From Zobellia amurskyensis (GTDB taxonomy: Bacteria; Bacteroidota; Bacteroidia; Flavobacteriales; Flavobacteriaceae), in contig NZ_RCNR01000006.1 of assembly GCF_009725985.1 (NCBI RefSeq), positions 62,001 to 126,000 on the forward strand: a stretch of DNA of 64,000 nt, given 5' to 3'. Position 1 is the stretch's first letter; each line of letters starts with the position of its first letter. This document shows, piece after piece, positions 44,683-53,700 of this stretch. The notes below the pieces were generated by a model. The model worked only from the letters and a program-made list of their open reading frames with translations. It was not told the origin of the DNA and ran no database searches. The position numbers and the translations under genes are program-made.

Positions 44683-44690
44683 TACTTTTG
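44683..44690 (+). promoter_or_regulatory. -7 box of the small DUF6341-like gene
   Basis: TACTTTTG fully matches TAnnTTTG and ends 20 bases before the ATG at 44711. Confidence 0.55.
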
Positions 44691-44710
44691 CAGTTGTAAA
44701 TATAGCTAAG

Positions 44711-44932
44711 ATGACATCATTTTTTGAAGGAATAGGAGATTTGTTCGTAAACCATTTATTTTGGCCATTGGATCAGTTGCGTCATATGCATAGCTGGTGG
44801 GGGGCCAATTTTATAAACTGGATTCTTGCTATAATCGGTTTTGCCGGTTTTATATATTGGATGCTACAACTTAAGGGTTATAGCGACAATAATGAAGAAG
44901 ATAAATCTATCTCTTCTCACTCCTACCTATAA
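44711..44932 (+). CDS. DUF6341-like small membrane protein
   Basis: The 73-residue protein has one clear membrane helix (NFINWILAIIGFAGFIYWML, residues about 36-55) after an amphipathic N-terminus (FFEGIGDLFVNHLFWPLDQL). The tail is acidic. It resembles the DUF6341 family, sometimes misnamed uracil phosphoribosyltransferase. It has its own promoter and a small terminator, so it is a single-gene unit. Function unknown. Confidence 0.8.
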   Translation: MTSFFEGIGDLFVNHLFWPLDQLRHMHSWWGANFINWILAIIGFAGFIYWMLQLKGYSDNNEEDKSISSHSYL

Positions 44933-44948
44933 ACCTATTTAGGTTTTT
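44931..44948 (+). terminator. Small terminator after the DUF6341-like gene
   Basis: AAACCTA pairs with TAGGTTT around TT and is followed by TTC. It overlaps the stop codon of the gene. The stem is short, so this is a moderate call. Confidence 0.5.
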
Positions 44949-44963
44949 CTACAGTTTATACAT

Positions 44964-45008
44964 AAAGATATTGGATTCTTTCTTCTAAAGATCGAATCCA
45001 ATATCTTT
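44964..45008. repeat. 15-base-stem hairpin over the 3' end of purD
   Basis: The left arm (44964-44978) starts AAAGATATTGG and pairs perfectly with the right arm (44994-45008) around a 15-base loop. It spans the purD stop codon and its last codons. No long T-run follows in either direction, so it is a weak terminator or an mRNA-protecting end. Confidence 0.6.
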
Positions 45009-46256
45009 TCTATAGTTCATTTTATCGAACTTGATTTTCTCAATGTTCTTATAGGATGTAGCTAATGCTTCCTTAAAATTATCTCCGTAGGAAGTAATTG
45101 CCATTACCCTACCTCCACTTGTTACAACTTTACCATCTTTTAATTGGGTTCCTGCATGGAAGACCAACGAGTCTTCTACTGAATCAAATCCAGTAATTTC
45201 TTTACCCTTATCATAGGCCTCAGGATAACCTCCTGACACAAGCATAACCGTAGATGCGGTTCTTGGGTCTAACTCTAAATTTATATCGTCTAAAGTTCCA
45301 TTGGCAACGGCCTCAAAAACCTCAACTAAATCGTTCTTAATTCTAGGAATGACGACTTCCGTCTCCGGATCTCCCAAGCGTACATTGTATTCAATAACCT
45401 TAGGTTCATCACCAACTTTTATAAGACCAATGAATATAAAACCTTTATATGGTAAATTATCCTTTTTAAGGCCTTCTACGGTAGGTTTCACAATACGCTG
45501 GTGTATCTTATCCATTAAAACCTCATCGGCGAAAGGAACCGGTGAAATAGCGCCCATACCGCCTGTATTAAGTCCAGCATCACCTTCACCAATACGTTTA
45601 TAGTCTTTTGCAGTTGGTAGAACCTTATATCCACTACCATCTGTTAAAACAAAAACACTTAATTCTATGCCAGCTAAAAACTCTTCTATAACTACTGTTG
45701 CACTGGCTTCACCGAATTTCGCGTCTACCAGCATGGTTTTCAATTCTTCCTTAGCCTCTTCAATATTTTCAAGAATCACTACCCCTTTGCCTGCGGCTAG
45801 TCCGTCTGCTTTTAGTACATATGGCGGTTGTAAGGTTTCAAGGAAATCAAACCCCTGCTGAAGCGTTTCAGAAGTGAAACTCTCATAAGCTGCAGTTGGA
45901 ATGTTATGTCTAATCATGAACTTTTTAGCAAACTCTTTACTGCCTTCAAGTTCGGCACCTGCTTTTTGAGGCCCTATTACGGGTATGTGCTTCAACTCCG
46001 AGTCATTGAGAAAGAAATCATGAACACCATTTACCAATGGGTCCTCAGGGCCAACTATGACAATATTTACGTTATTATCTAGAACTGCCTTCTTAATACC
46101 CTCAAAATCGTTTACACCAACTGGTATATTAGTTGCGATTTTATAAGTACCTGCATTACCAGGTGCTACGTAAAGGTTTTTTAATTTTGAGCTTTGACTT
46201 AGCTTCCAAGCTAAAGTGTGCTCGCGACCGCCAGCACCTAAAATAAGAATATTCAT
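44985..46256 (-). CDS. purD: Phosphoribosylamine--glycine ligase
   Basis: PurD (GAR synthetase) joins glycine to phosphoribosylamine with ATP, the second step of purine synthesis. The 423-residue ATP-grasp enzyme has the N-terminal ILGAGGREHTLAWKLSQS, the ATP-grasp segment VLKADGLAAGKGVVI, and the signature VRLGDPETEVVIPRIKNDL. It is a single gene with its own promoter box and a 3' hairpin. It sits next to the polysaccharide locus by position only. Confidence 0.98.
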   Translation of the reverse strand: MNILILGAGGREHTLAWKLSQSSKLKNLYVAPGNAGTYKIATNIPVGVNDFEGIKKAVLDNNVNIVIVGPEDPLVNGVHDFFLNDSELKHIPVIGPQKAGAELEGSKEFAKKFMIRHNIPTAAYESFTSETLQQGFDFLETLQPPYVLKADGLAAGKGVVILENIEEAKEELKTMLVDAKFGEASATVVIEEFLAGIELSVFVLTDGSGYKVLPTAKDYKRIGEGDAGLNTGGMGAISPVPFADEVLMDKIHQRIVKPTVEGLKKDNLPYKGFIFIGLIKVGDEPKVIEYNVRLGDPETEVVIPRIKNDLVEVFEAVANGTLDDINLELDPRTASTVMLVSGGYPEAYDKGKEITGFDSVEDSLVFHAGTQLKDGKVVTSGGRVMAITSYGDNFKEALATSYKNIEKIKFDKMNYRKDIGFDL

Positions 46257-46271
46257 GTTCTAAGGTTTGCG

Positions 46272-46279
46272 CAAAAATA
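46272..46279 (-). promoter_or_regulatory. -7 box of purD
   Basis: The minus strand reads TATTTTTG, a full TAnnTTTG match, 15 bases before the purD ATG. Confidence 0.5.
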
Positions 46280-46349
46280 CGTTTTGAAGTGGAAATAATA
46301 GTTATAAGTATTGAATAATCTACCCAATCCGAACAACCGATTCTTAAAA

Positions 46350-47717
46350 TTATACCCCTCGAGAGAATAAAACCGTGGTAACCGTCTTGAAAATAATCCG
46401 TAAATCTATAGTAATAGATTTGTTCTTAATATAATACAGGTCATACTCAAGCTTTCTAATAGAATCTTCAAGGTTCTCCCCATATTTATACTTTACCTGA
46501 GCCCAACCCGTTATTCCAGGCTTTATAAGATGTCTTGCACTGTAGTAGGGAATCATCTCATTTAGCTGATCAACAAACACTTTCCGTTCTGGTCTAGGGC
46601 CAATAAACTGCATATCACCTTTAATTACGGATATGATTTGCGGTAATTCATCAATTCTAAACAACCTTAATATTTTTCCAAAGGGTGTAATTCTTGCATC
46701 ATTTGTAGTGGCCATTGCCGCACCAGATTTTTCTGCATCTACTACCATAGACCTAAACTTATAAATACTGAATTCTTTACCGTGAAACCCAACTCTTTTT
46801 TGAGTGTAGAATAACGGACCCCTATTAAAAAATAAATTCCCGAACCAAACAAAAGGAATACAGACGATAAATACCAGACCCGCAAATAGCGACAAAATAA
46901 AATTTACACCGAAAGTGAAAATTCGCCCCAAGTATCTAATTTTACGATTCCGTAATTGTAGTATTTCGTAAAAACTATCGTTACGAGACCTAATGGGTAG
47001 AGCTTGATATACATCCTCATAAAAAGAGGTAAATGTCACAACTTCTTTTCCTAACAATATAGCCCTAAGTAATACCTTCTCAACATCTTTAGGAATATCA
47101 TTATAACTCTGCATGTTTATAATAAAGACATCAATTTTATCCACAGCAGACATGAACAACTTTTTTTTAATATAATCTATCTGCTCCAAGGGATACGTGA
47201 GTTTAACGCGGTAAAACGTTTTTAACTCTTCGCCATTAATAACAGCTATATCATCTTTGAGTAAACCAGCCGCCTGTTCATCATATATGTACAGAACATT
47301 TTTTGTTACTGGAATTATTCTAAAAATATTTCTAAAAAATAAACGCCATAAACCAATTTCCAAAGGTGTCAACAATAAAAAATAGAGTAATGGCATTCTC
47401 CAAAAACTCACATCATAAACAATTACCAAAAATATGAATACTATAAACACGTACATGGCACTTATATAAAGTGACTGTGAAAATACGTAACGACGCTTTG
47501 AAACTTTCTCTAGGTTGTAAAACTCCAAAATATAAGCAAGAATCAAATAGCTTGCCACCCCAAAAGAAAAGACAACCACCTTTAGCCCCATTAAAATATA
47601 CTTGGCGTCAATAGCATTGTTCACCAATACGTTCAGCGAAGCCAACACGATAATCAAATCGCCTACAAGCAATATAAACTTGCGTTCTACAGAATTTAAT
47701 ACGGAGGGCCTAGGCAT
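46350..47717 (-). CDS. Initiating sugar transferase (polyprenyl glycosylphosphotransferase)
   Basis: This enzyme moves a sugar-1-phosphate onto undecaprenyl phosphate and starts synthesis of each polysaccharide unit. The 455-residue protein has several N-terminal helices, a middle cytoplasmic domain and a C-terminal bacterial sugar-transferase domain from about 265. That domain has YTQKRVGFHGKEFSIYKFRS, IDELPQIISVIKGDMQFIGP with PRPE, and RHLIKPGITGWAQVKYKYG. It is the last gene of the polysaccharide locus in transcription order. The sugar it uses is not known. Confidence 0.95.
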   Translation of the reverse strand: MPRPSVLNSVERKFILLVGDLIIVLASLNVLVNNAIDAKYILMGLKVVVFSFGVASYLILAYILEFYNLEKVSKRRYVFSQSLYISAMYVFIVFIFLVIVYDVSFWRMPLLYFLLLTPLEIGLWRLFFRNIFRIIPVTKNVLYIYDEQAAGLLKDDIAVINGEELKTFYRVKLTYPLEQIDYIKKKLFMSAVDKIDVFIINMQSYNDIPKDVEKVLLRAILLGKEVVTFTSFYEDVYQALPIRSRNDSFYEILQLRNRKIRYLGRIFTFGVNFILSLFAGLVFIVCIPFVWFGNLFFNRGPLFYTQKRVGFHGKEFSIYKFRSMVVDAEKSGAAMATTNDARITPFGKILRLFRIDELPQIISVIKGDMQFIGPRPERKVFVDQLNEMIPYYSARHLIKPGITGWAQVKYKYGENLEDSIRKLEYDLYYIKNKSITIDLRIIFKTVTTVLFSRGV

Positions 47718-47732
47718 TTTACCAATTTAGAA

Positions 47733-48498
47733 TTACCAAAAGTAACTTTTCAATTTTAAAATAATTGCCGAAACGGTATAAAATATAGATTGTAGCAGAG
47801 ACAAGCCTTCCACCTCTCTATAGATTTGCCATTCATACTTTACCAATTTAAACTTATTAGAAGATATGGATTCATTGCCCACACGATACGTCGAAAGCAC
47901 TTGATTTAGACCATAAGCGTTTGATTTCTTTAACAACTTCAGCCATAATGCATAATCTTGGCGCTTACGAATGGATGGCATATACTGTTTCCCAAAAAAA
48001 CGAACATCATACATCGCAGTTAGACACCCTATTGGATTTTTATATAATGCGGAATAATAAGTCACCTCTTTTTTTGACTTAATAATATCATTGATACTTC
48101 TTCCGTTAGCATCCATTTTATCATAATCCGAAAATGTAAAAGGGTAGTTATTGTCATTCATGAACTTTAACTGCGCTTCTAACTTATGAGGATACCATTT
48201 ATCATCACTGTCCAAAAAAGCAATGTAATCTCCTTTGGCAAATTCTATAGCCTTATTTCTAGCAACCCCCGCTCCGGAAGTTTTTTTTTAACTGATAATA
48301 TTTGATTCTCGGGTCATTTTCTTGAAACGACCTTATTAAGTCCTCACTGCTATCAGTAGAACAATCATCTACCAAAATATGCTCCCAGTTATTGTGGGTT
48401 TGGGCCTGTACCGATGAAATATTATCGGTCAAGTATTTTTCGGAGTTGTATACTGGCGTAATTATGGAAACAAGAAAACCTTTGTCAATTTCAACCAT
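47733..48498 (-). pseudogene. Glycosyltransferase family 2 gene with a frameshift at a run of nine A
   Basis: Two frames make one GT2 enzyme. The upstream frame (from ATG 48498; a TTG at 48522 is less likely) encodes VSIITPVYNSEKYLTDNISS and ILVDDCSTDSSEDLI, then runs into a stop 88 codons after the TTG. The downstream frame opens with DSDDKWYPHKLEAQLKF, which is the second half of the GT2 nucleotide-sugar site. The break is at 48281-48289, nine A on the coding strand. With eight A the frame reads KTSGAGVARNKAIEFAKGDY straight into DSDD, the expected family sequence. It may be a true inactive gene, a phase-variable gene, a product of polymerase slippage, or a sequencing error. Confidence 0.85.
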
Positions 48499-48610
48499 AC
48501 TATTGTACTTTTTAGCGCTCAAGTCCCTCCTCTGTCATAGAGTTTGAAAAAAAAGACTTAAGACCGTAAACCGGATACATTAAAACAATTCCCGTCAAGC
48601 TACTGGAAGT

Positions 48611-49405
48611 TTATGATTTAGAATAAGAAATAAAACCATTAATCCCACATTGAAAGGCATGTAAACCTTTTTTCGAAAATGGTAATCCTTGTTTTTTAAA
48701 AACAAATAAGATTAGAAACAATACCCCTCCATATCCATAAAGTCTTCTAAACATAGCCCCTTTTGAAAAAATCAAGTCAGCTGTAATCTGAGATCCTGAA
48801 CTTTCCTTTGGATGAATTACCATAGGTTTGGGTATGCTGCGAATAGCATAACCTTTTTTCAATAAATCATTCAAAAATATATTCTCTTCACCTGTTGGGA
48901 ACTTTGCGCCAAGGCCAAATCTTTCATCAAAATAGATATTATCAGACTTAACACTCTCAACATGAATCACTGTCGAGATTGACGATACTCTTAATATCGA
49001 TCTCCAGCTGTGAGCAAATCCTTTTGGTTTATATTCCTTGTATGCACCCCCTTCTGGTGTTTCTATTTGAAAAGTGAATATATGTATGTTGGGATGCTCC
49101 GCAATAGCCTGCCTAATAGTTTTTTCGAATCCTGAGACATAACTAACATCATCATCTGCAACGATTCCAAACCCCTTTTTAACATTCAGGAAAGCAATAT
49201 TACGACTTTTTGATAGCCCTCTAGTTGTGGAATTGATAACAGTAATGAAAGGTAAATCTATTACTAATTTTTCATGATTGTTTATTTGTTGATTAACTAC
49301 CAACATTTTCAAATTTTTATGAAGTTTAGTTTCCAGTAAACGGCTATTCTGAAGAATTCTACAGTCCACTGTTGATACTAAAATAGTAATATTAGTTTCT
49401 GACAT
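48611..49405 (-). CDS. Glycosyltransferase, GT-A (family 2-like)
   Basis: The 264-residue protein has a GT-A-type fold: TTRGLSKSRNIAFLN ahead of the metal-binding VADDDV motif at about residues 84-89, and a late segment with GLGAKFPTGEENIFLNDLLK that fits the acceptor-side loop. It has no family-typical N-terminal signature (ITILVSTVDCRIL is diverged). It overlaps the polymerase-like gene upstream by 14 bases. It would add one sugar of the repeat unit; which one is not known. Confidence 0.85.
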   Translation of the reverse strand: MSETNITILVSTVDCRILQNSRLLETKLHKNLKMLVVNQQINNHEKLVIDLPFITVINSTTRGLSKSRNIAFLNVKKGFGIVADDDVSYVSGFEKTIRQAIAEHPNIHIFTFQIETPEGGAYKEYKPKGFAHSWRSILRVSSISTVIHVESVKSDNIYFDERFGLGAKFPTGEENIFLNDLLKKGYAIRSIPKPMVIHPKESSGSQITADLIFSKGAMFRRLYGYGGVLFLILFVFKKQGLPFSKKGLHAFQCGINGFISYSKS

Positions 49406-50615
49406 ATAAACTTCTAAGATTTATGTTAAAAAAAATATAGGAGACTAAGGGCATCAAGAAAACGATGGCACTTATCCTATGACGATAGGCACCTGAAATA
49501 TTAGTTTCAAACAAGGCTGGAATAATTAAAAAAACCAAAAACAACAATAACCAACCCTTCATATATTTTTTATAAAACAGCAGAACCGGTGTAATAAGCA
49601 CAAAAATAATATAGATTGAATCAATTAATGGAATTAATTTATTCATGGTTACCGTTGGGGAAACCAGAATAGGTAAAGGAGACAGTAAATACTGTAAAAC
49701 TAAAAACATAACATTCTTAACGTAGTCAAAAGGTCCTGACCAGTTCATCGTAGAATAGCCTTCCGTTCCAAACTTTGCATTAGAAGCGTCACGATAAGAT
49801 ATAAGCCAAGCCATATTAAAGTCCAACTGGTATAAATTTGAAACCACTGTCTTTATACTAAAAATCACAACTACAATTATTACGGCCAACCAAATAAAGT
49901 TCTTTAAGGAATAGAGTTTGTTCTTATAACAATACCCCAAGAAAAGGGCGATTACCGAACACACCCCAGTTAGTGGCCTAGTTACAAAAACAAGGGTTAA
50001 AACAAAAAGAGCCATTAGCATCGTGCCTTTTTGGGCTACGATATATCTAATCAACAAATAACTAAATATTGCCAAGAACATAAGAGCCATAGATTCCCTT
50101 AAAATACTGGCATTAATAATGACTGTGATTGGATAAAACGAAGACAAAACGACAAGTATAGCATAAAACTTTCGCTGGTCCACCATTTTGTTGTGGTAAA
50201 CAAGAAAGGTCTTAAATGCCTTATAAATAAATAGAACGGCAACCTGATAATAGAAAATGTTAAAGACAACAAAGACAAAGGGCCTTTTAAAACAAAGTTG
50301 ATACTGAAGGAAATTAAGGATAGAATACCCTTTTACACCAAACGAGTAAAAATTGAAATAAGTGCCAAAATCTTGTATTATACTTGCGTATACCACGCTA
50401 TCAGGTGGGGTTGATTTGAAATTTACCACCTCATTCACAATGAAGAAAAAAAGGGGCCACAAAAAAGAAGCCATAACCAATATACAAACGACAAGGGAAT
50501 TAAGTTTTTCTCTTTTTAGCAAAACAAAAAACAGTGCAAACAAGAAACAGGAATATACCCCCATCAAGAGCAATCCCAGAGCATCTAAAGTGAAAACCTT
50601 ATCTAATTCAATCAT
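49392..50615 (-). CDS. Wzy-like polysaccharide polymerase candidate
   Basis: The 407-residue protein has about ten to eleven membrane helices and one larger loop (about residues 265-300), as in EpsG/Wzy-type polymerases. Sequence identity in this group is low, so the call rests on topology and position between glycosyltransferases. It starts with a 4-base ATGA overlap with the upstream ligase-like gene. It may be the true Wzy, with the neighbour acting as ligase. Confidence 0.7.
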   Translation of the reverse strand: MIELDKVFTLDALGLLLMGVYSCFLFALFFVLLKREKLNSLVVCILVMASFLWPLFFFIVNEVVNFKSTPPDSVVYASIIQDFGTYFNFYSFGVKGYSILNFLQYQLCFKRPFVFVVFNIFYYQVAVLFIYKAFKTFLVYHNKMVDQRKFYAILVVLSSFYPITVIINASILRESMALMFLAIFSYLLIRYIVAQKGTMLMALFVLTLVFVTRPLTGVCSVIALFLGYCYKNKLYSLKNFIWLAVIIVVVIFSIKTVVSNLYQLDFNMAWLISYRDASNAKFGTEGYSTMNWSGPFDYVKNVMFLVLQYLLSPLPILVSPTVTMNKLIPLIDSIYIIFVLITPVLLFYKKYMKGWLLLFLVFLIIPALFETNISGAYRHRISAIVFLMPLVSYIFFNINLRSLYVRN

Positions 50616-51850
50616 CTAACCGGTTTTTTCAAATTCAACAAATGCAGTTGAAAAATAAATGCCATATATATTACCCCCATTTCCCGAACTAAGGTGCTTT
50701 CGGTCAGGGAAAATAACAGAAAGATTAAAAGTACGCCCAAGAAAAGGAAATCTTTGTATTTAATAAAGAAATAAAAGCAAACTAGAACGAATAAAAACAA
50801 GACAATTATCCCCAATACTCCGTATCGCAGACCGAACTCGAGAAAATTATTGTGTGCGTTTTTTTCGACTAATTCTTCCTTGTTCGTTTTATCAAGTTGA
50901 GACCATATTTGTTCTTTGGTGTCCATACAGAAACGGCCAAAAGGGTTCTCTTCAATAAGCGTAATACTGGTACGCCAAATATGAATTCGCTCAGAAGCCG
51001 GACTGTTATTGTCTAAAACAAAATTTTTAGAAGCAAAGGTGCGATAATCTACGGTAATCCTATCTTTAATTGACGGTAAGGTATGGTACAACACGGATAT
51101 CAGAACAACAAACACAAATAAAATACCTCCAACCCATTTCAATTTATTCGCTACAATTAGCCTAACTACGAATAGAGCGAATAAAACAACTAAAATTAAA
51201 TATGCCATCTTAGATGATAACAGCACAAGAAAAGTGAGGTTCAAGGCAAATACCCCTAATGACAGCCCAGTAACTTTATTCTCCAATATGCTCCTATACA
51301 ATCGCTCTAAATTTCCATTAATGGCAACCAAAACGAGCATTGAAACATAACTTGGGTGAAGGTTCAAAACAGAGACCAAGGAACGGTGGACAAACAAATT
51401 CCACCAATATTTAGGAACATTATGGCTTAAGTCCAAAATAACATCCCCTATGCATAATACAAATACAATTGCGATAATAACATTCAACGATTCGTACAAA
51501 AAGTGAATCGTTCTATTTTCGGAAAAACTCTTTGAACCAAATATGAAGAAAAATAAGGGGACAATAATATTAAGAACTACTACTTGGCCGCTACAATAGT
51601 TAACAAGAAAAAAAAGTAACGGCAAAACGAATAAAAACTGCAGAAGAAAAGAGGATGCCTTAAAAGAAACATCTCTTTTTTGTGAAACATAATCAAATAT
51701 TGAAAAAAGCAGCATTCCCCCAAGGGCTATTCTATTGGGCACTAAGGTTTGCTCCAGTAAAAAAATGGATAGCACATACAGAAATACGAATAACCGAACG
51801 AATCCCTTCCTTAATCCTGGTGTATAGTATTTTTTAAGTTCCGTTTTCAA
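50612..51850 (-). CDS. O-antigen ligase/polymerase family membrane protein (Wzy_C)
   Basis: The 412-residue protein has about 11-12 helices and the large periplasmic loop typical of the Wzy_C/WaaL family: SERIHIWRTSITLIEENPFG followed by KNAHNNFLEFGLRYGVLG. This loop holds the conserved Arg and His used by ligases and polymerases. It is in the middle of the polysaccharide locus and overlaps the next gene by four bases. Ligase and polymerase functions cannot be told apart from sequence. Confidence 0.85.
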   Translation of the reverse strand: MKTELKKYYTPGLRKGFVRLFVFLYVLSIFLLEQTLVPNRIALGGMLLFSIFDYVSQKRDVSFKASSFLLQFLFVLPLLFFLVNYCSGQVVVLNIIVPLFFFIFGSKSFSENRTIHFLYESLNVIIAIVFVLCIGDVILDLSHNVPKYWWNLFVHRSLVSVLNLHPSYVSMLVLVAINGNLERLYRSILENKVTGLSLGVFALNLTFLVLLSSKMAYLILVVLFALFVVRLIVANKLKWVGGILFVFVVLISVLYHTLPSIKDRITVDYRTFASKNFVLDNNSPASERIHIWRTSITLIEENPFGRFCMDTKEQIWSQLDKTNKEELVEKNAHNNFLEFGLRYGVLGIIVLFLFVLVCFYFFIKYKDFLFLGVLLIFLLFSLTESTLVREMGVIYMAFIFQLHLLNLKKPVR

Positions 51851-51916
51851 AAAGAAGGTCTATTCTAATTAATTACTTTGACGAAGAGCGTAATGACGCC
51901 AAAAATCAATATTTTA

Positions 51917-53047
51917 CTATTTTGTTTTTAAGAAAAAATCAAGTCTTCTTTTCTCGAGAAAAGACACATCTATATATTGTAGAACATCTTCTTGCTTAAT
52001 ATCAAATGTGCCACACTGCATTAAGAACTTTTCTATTTTCGACGCATTCTCGGCTATCGAATAATTCTGAAAATCAACATTCAAAACCCACTCCGGGTAG
52101 CCATTAATTTCAAATGCCGTATCCTTATAAGGCAGGATCAGCGGTAGACAACAAGCTATATACTCCCTTACCTTAAGCGGGCAGGCTTCTTCCATTCTAT
52201 TTCTAAACAGGGCCAATGAGCCAAGAGCAGCCGATGAATTCAATAAAATTTTCATATAATCTTCCTTGTCCAAAAAGCCGTGTAAAATTACATTTGGGGA
52301 AACATCTTTAACATCCCCTTCCTTGTAACCTATAAGATTAAAATCAACAAGAGGGAGCTCTTTCGCTAGATCCCTTAATATATCAATACCATGCCAGGCC
52401 ATGCCAGGGGTGCCCAAAAAAACAATACTGGGCTTTTTGGATCCGACAGGAACTTCACTCAATTCATAATTAGATACTTTTAGAGAGTTCGGCACCACTG
52501 CCACGGGTAGACCTTTATATTTTTGGGCGATTTCAGTGGTCACAGCAACTACACCTGAAACACTTTTTAAAAATAAAGAGTCTGTGCACTTAAAATATAG
52601 AAACCTAAGATACCTTTTAAGGTTTTCCTTTCGTATCAGATAGTACTCCGACGCAAAATCTGTGTTAATTTCAACTATGAGTTTAAATTTTTCGCCAATC
52701 CTACGGTAAAAAGGTTGAAACATACTGTATCTAGCATAAACTACATCAGGATGATAATCATCAAGAACCTTGCGTGCTTTTTTAAAAGATGAAGGTAAGC
52801 ATAACCAATCACCAATAACATCCGTAGGAATCAAGCCTAGGCTCTTAACCTTGTATAGTTTTACCATGCCGCTTTTAGCCAATGAAGAAAACGAGGTGCT
52901 ATCTAGGTCTACTTCACTATCCCCTGTCATTATAATTAGCTTTACCTCATGTCCCATTGACTGCCAAGCTTCAACTTGATTTCTAATTTTATTGATAACC
53001 CCATTGTTTTTATAAAGGTTAATTTGGGCGAAATAAGCAATTTTCAT
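51917..53047 (-). CDS. Glycosyltransferase family 4
   Basis: The 376-residue GT-B glycosyltransferase has an N-terminal acceptor domain (IAYFAQINLYKNNGVINKIR) and a C-terminal donor domain with SIVFLGTPGMAWHGIDIL and the ECPLKVREYIACCLPLILPY region, equivalent to the E-x7-E site. It is expected to be retaining and cytoplasmic. It lies between the acetyltransferase and the ligase-like genes. The sugar is not known. Confidence 0.9.
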   Translation of the reverse strand: MKIAYFAQINLYKNNGVINKIRNQVEAWQSMGHEVKLIIMTGDSEVDLDSTSFSSLAKSGMVKLYKVKSLGLIPTDVIGDWLCLPSSFKKARKVLDDYHPDVVYARYSMFQPFYRRIGEKFKLIVEINTDFASEYYLIRKENLKRYLRFLYFKCTDSLFLKSVSGVVAVTTEIAQKYKGLPVAVVPNSLKVSNYELSEVPVGSKKPSIVFLGTPGMAWHGIDILRDLAKELPLVDFNLIGYKEGDVKDVSPNVILHGFLDKEDYMKILLNSSAALGSLALFRNRMEEACPLKVREYIACCLPLILPYKDTAFEINGYPEWVLNVDFQNYSIAENASKIEKFLMQCGTFDIKQEDVLQYIDVSFLEKRRLDFFLKTK

Positions 53048-53130
53048 ATTGAACGGTTTTAGAAGTAGGCACTTTTGGATTAGGACTTGAATTACCTTAA
53101 TATCCTATTAGGGCAATTTGGGCTAGGTTT

Positions 53131-53676
53131 TCACTCAATTGATTTAATAATCTTCGCAGGGTTCCCCGCTATGACCAAACGTCCCTGAGGGAAGCTTTTT
53201 GTAACAACAGAACCCGCTCCTACAACGGTATGATCTCCAAGGTGGACACCTGGCAATAAAACGGCATTCATACCTATCCAACACTTTTTACCTAAAACAA
53301 TATCCTTACCTTCTAAATGCTTGTCTAAATCGTTTAAATCGTGGTTCGTTGTTATCAGGCCAACGTTAGGAGCGATATAGCAGCCTTTTCCTAAAATAAT
53401 TTTGGCCGAAAAATTTTGAAAATAGCAGCCTGGTGATTGAAAATTATTCAAATCGTCTACATGGAAATCTATATTTCTCCAATTTGAAAGCGTTGAAGTA
53501 TGGTTCATGGGCCAGGGTATGGACTTATTAAACCCTAGAATTTTCTGTTTGAATAAACTATGGGCAACCCATCTCCAACCAATTTTTGAATCTTCAAAAT
53601 ATTTTCCCTTAAGATATTCCTTTTTAAAAAAAACAGGGGCCATCAGCTTTACAAAAAAAAACAAGATATTTTTCAT
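53131..53676 (-). CDS. Left-handed beta-helix acyltransferase
   Basis: The 181-residue protein has hexapeptide repeats in its second half (AKIILGKGCYIAPNVGLITT, then VLLPGVHLGDHTVVGAGSVV) with the WIGMNAV segment and the ending IAGNPAKIIKSI. Such enzymes are usually O- or N-acetyltransferases; a likely task is acetylation of the polysaccharide. It is next to the Wzx gene in the locus. Confidence 0.88.
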   Translation of the reverse strand: MKNILFFFVKLMAPVFFKKEYLKGKYFEDSKIGWRWVAHSLFKQKILGFNKSIPWPMNHTSTLSNWRNIDFHVDDLNNFQSPGCYFQNFSAKIILGKGCYIAPNVGLITTNHDLNDLDKHLEGKDIVLGKKCWIGMNAVLLPGVHLGDHTVVGAGSVVTKSFPQGRLVIAGNPAKIIKSIE

Positions 53677-53700
53677 ACTTCATAAAATTTTCAATAAAAC

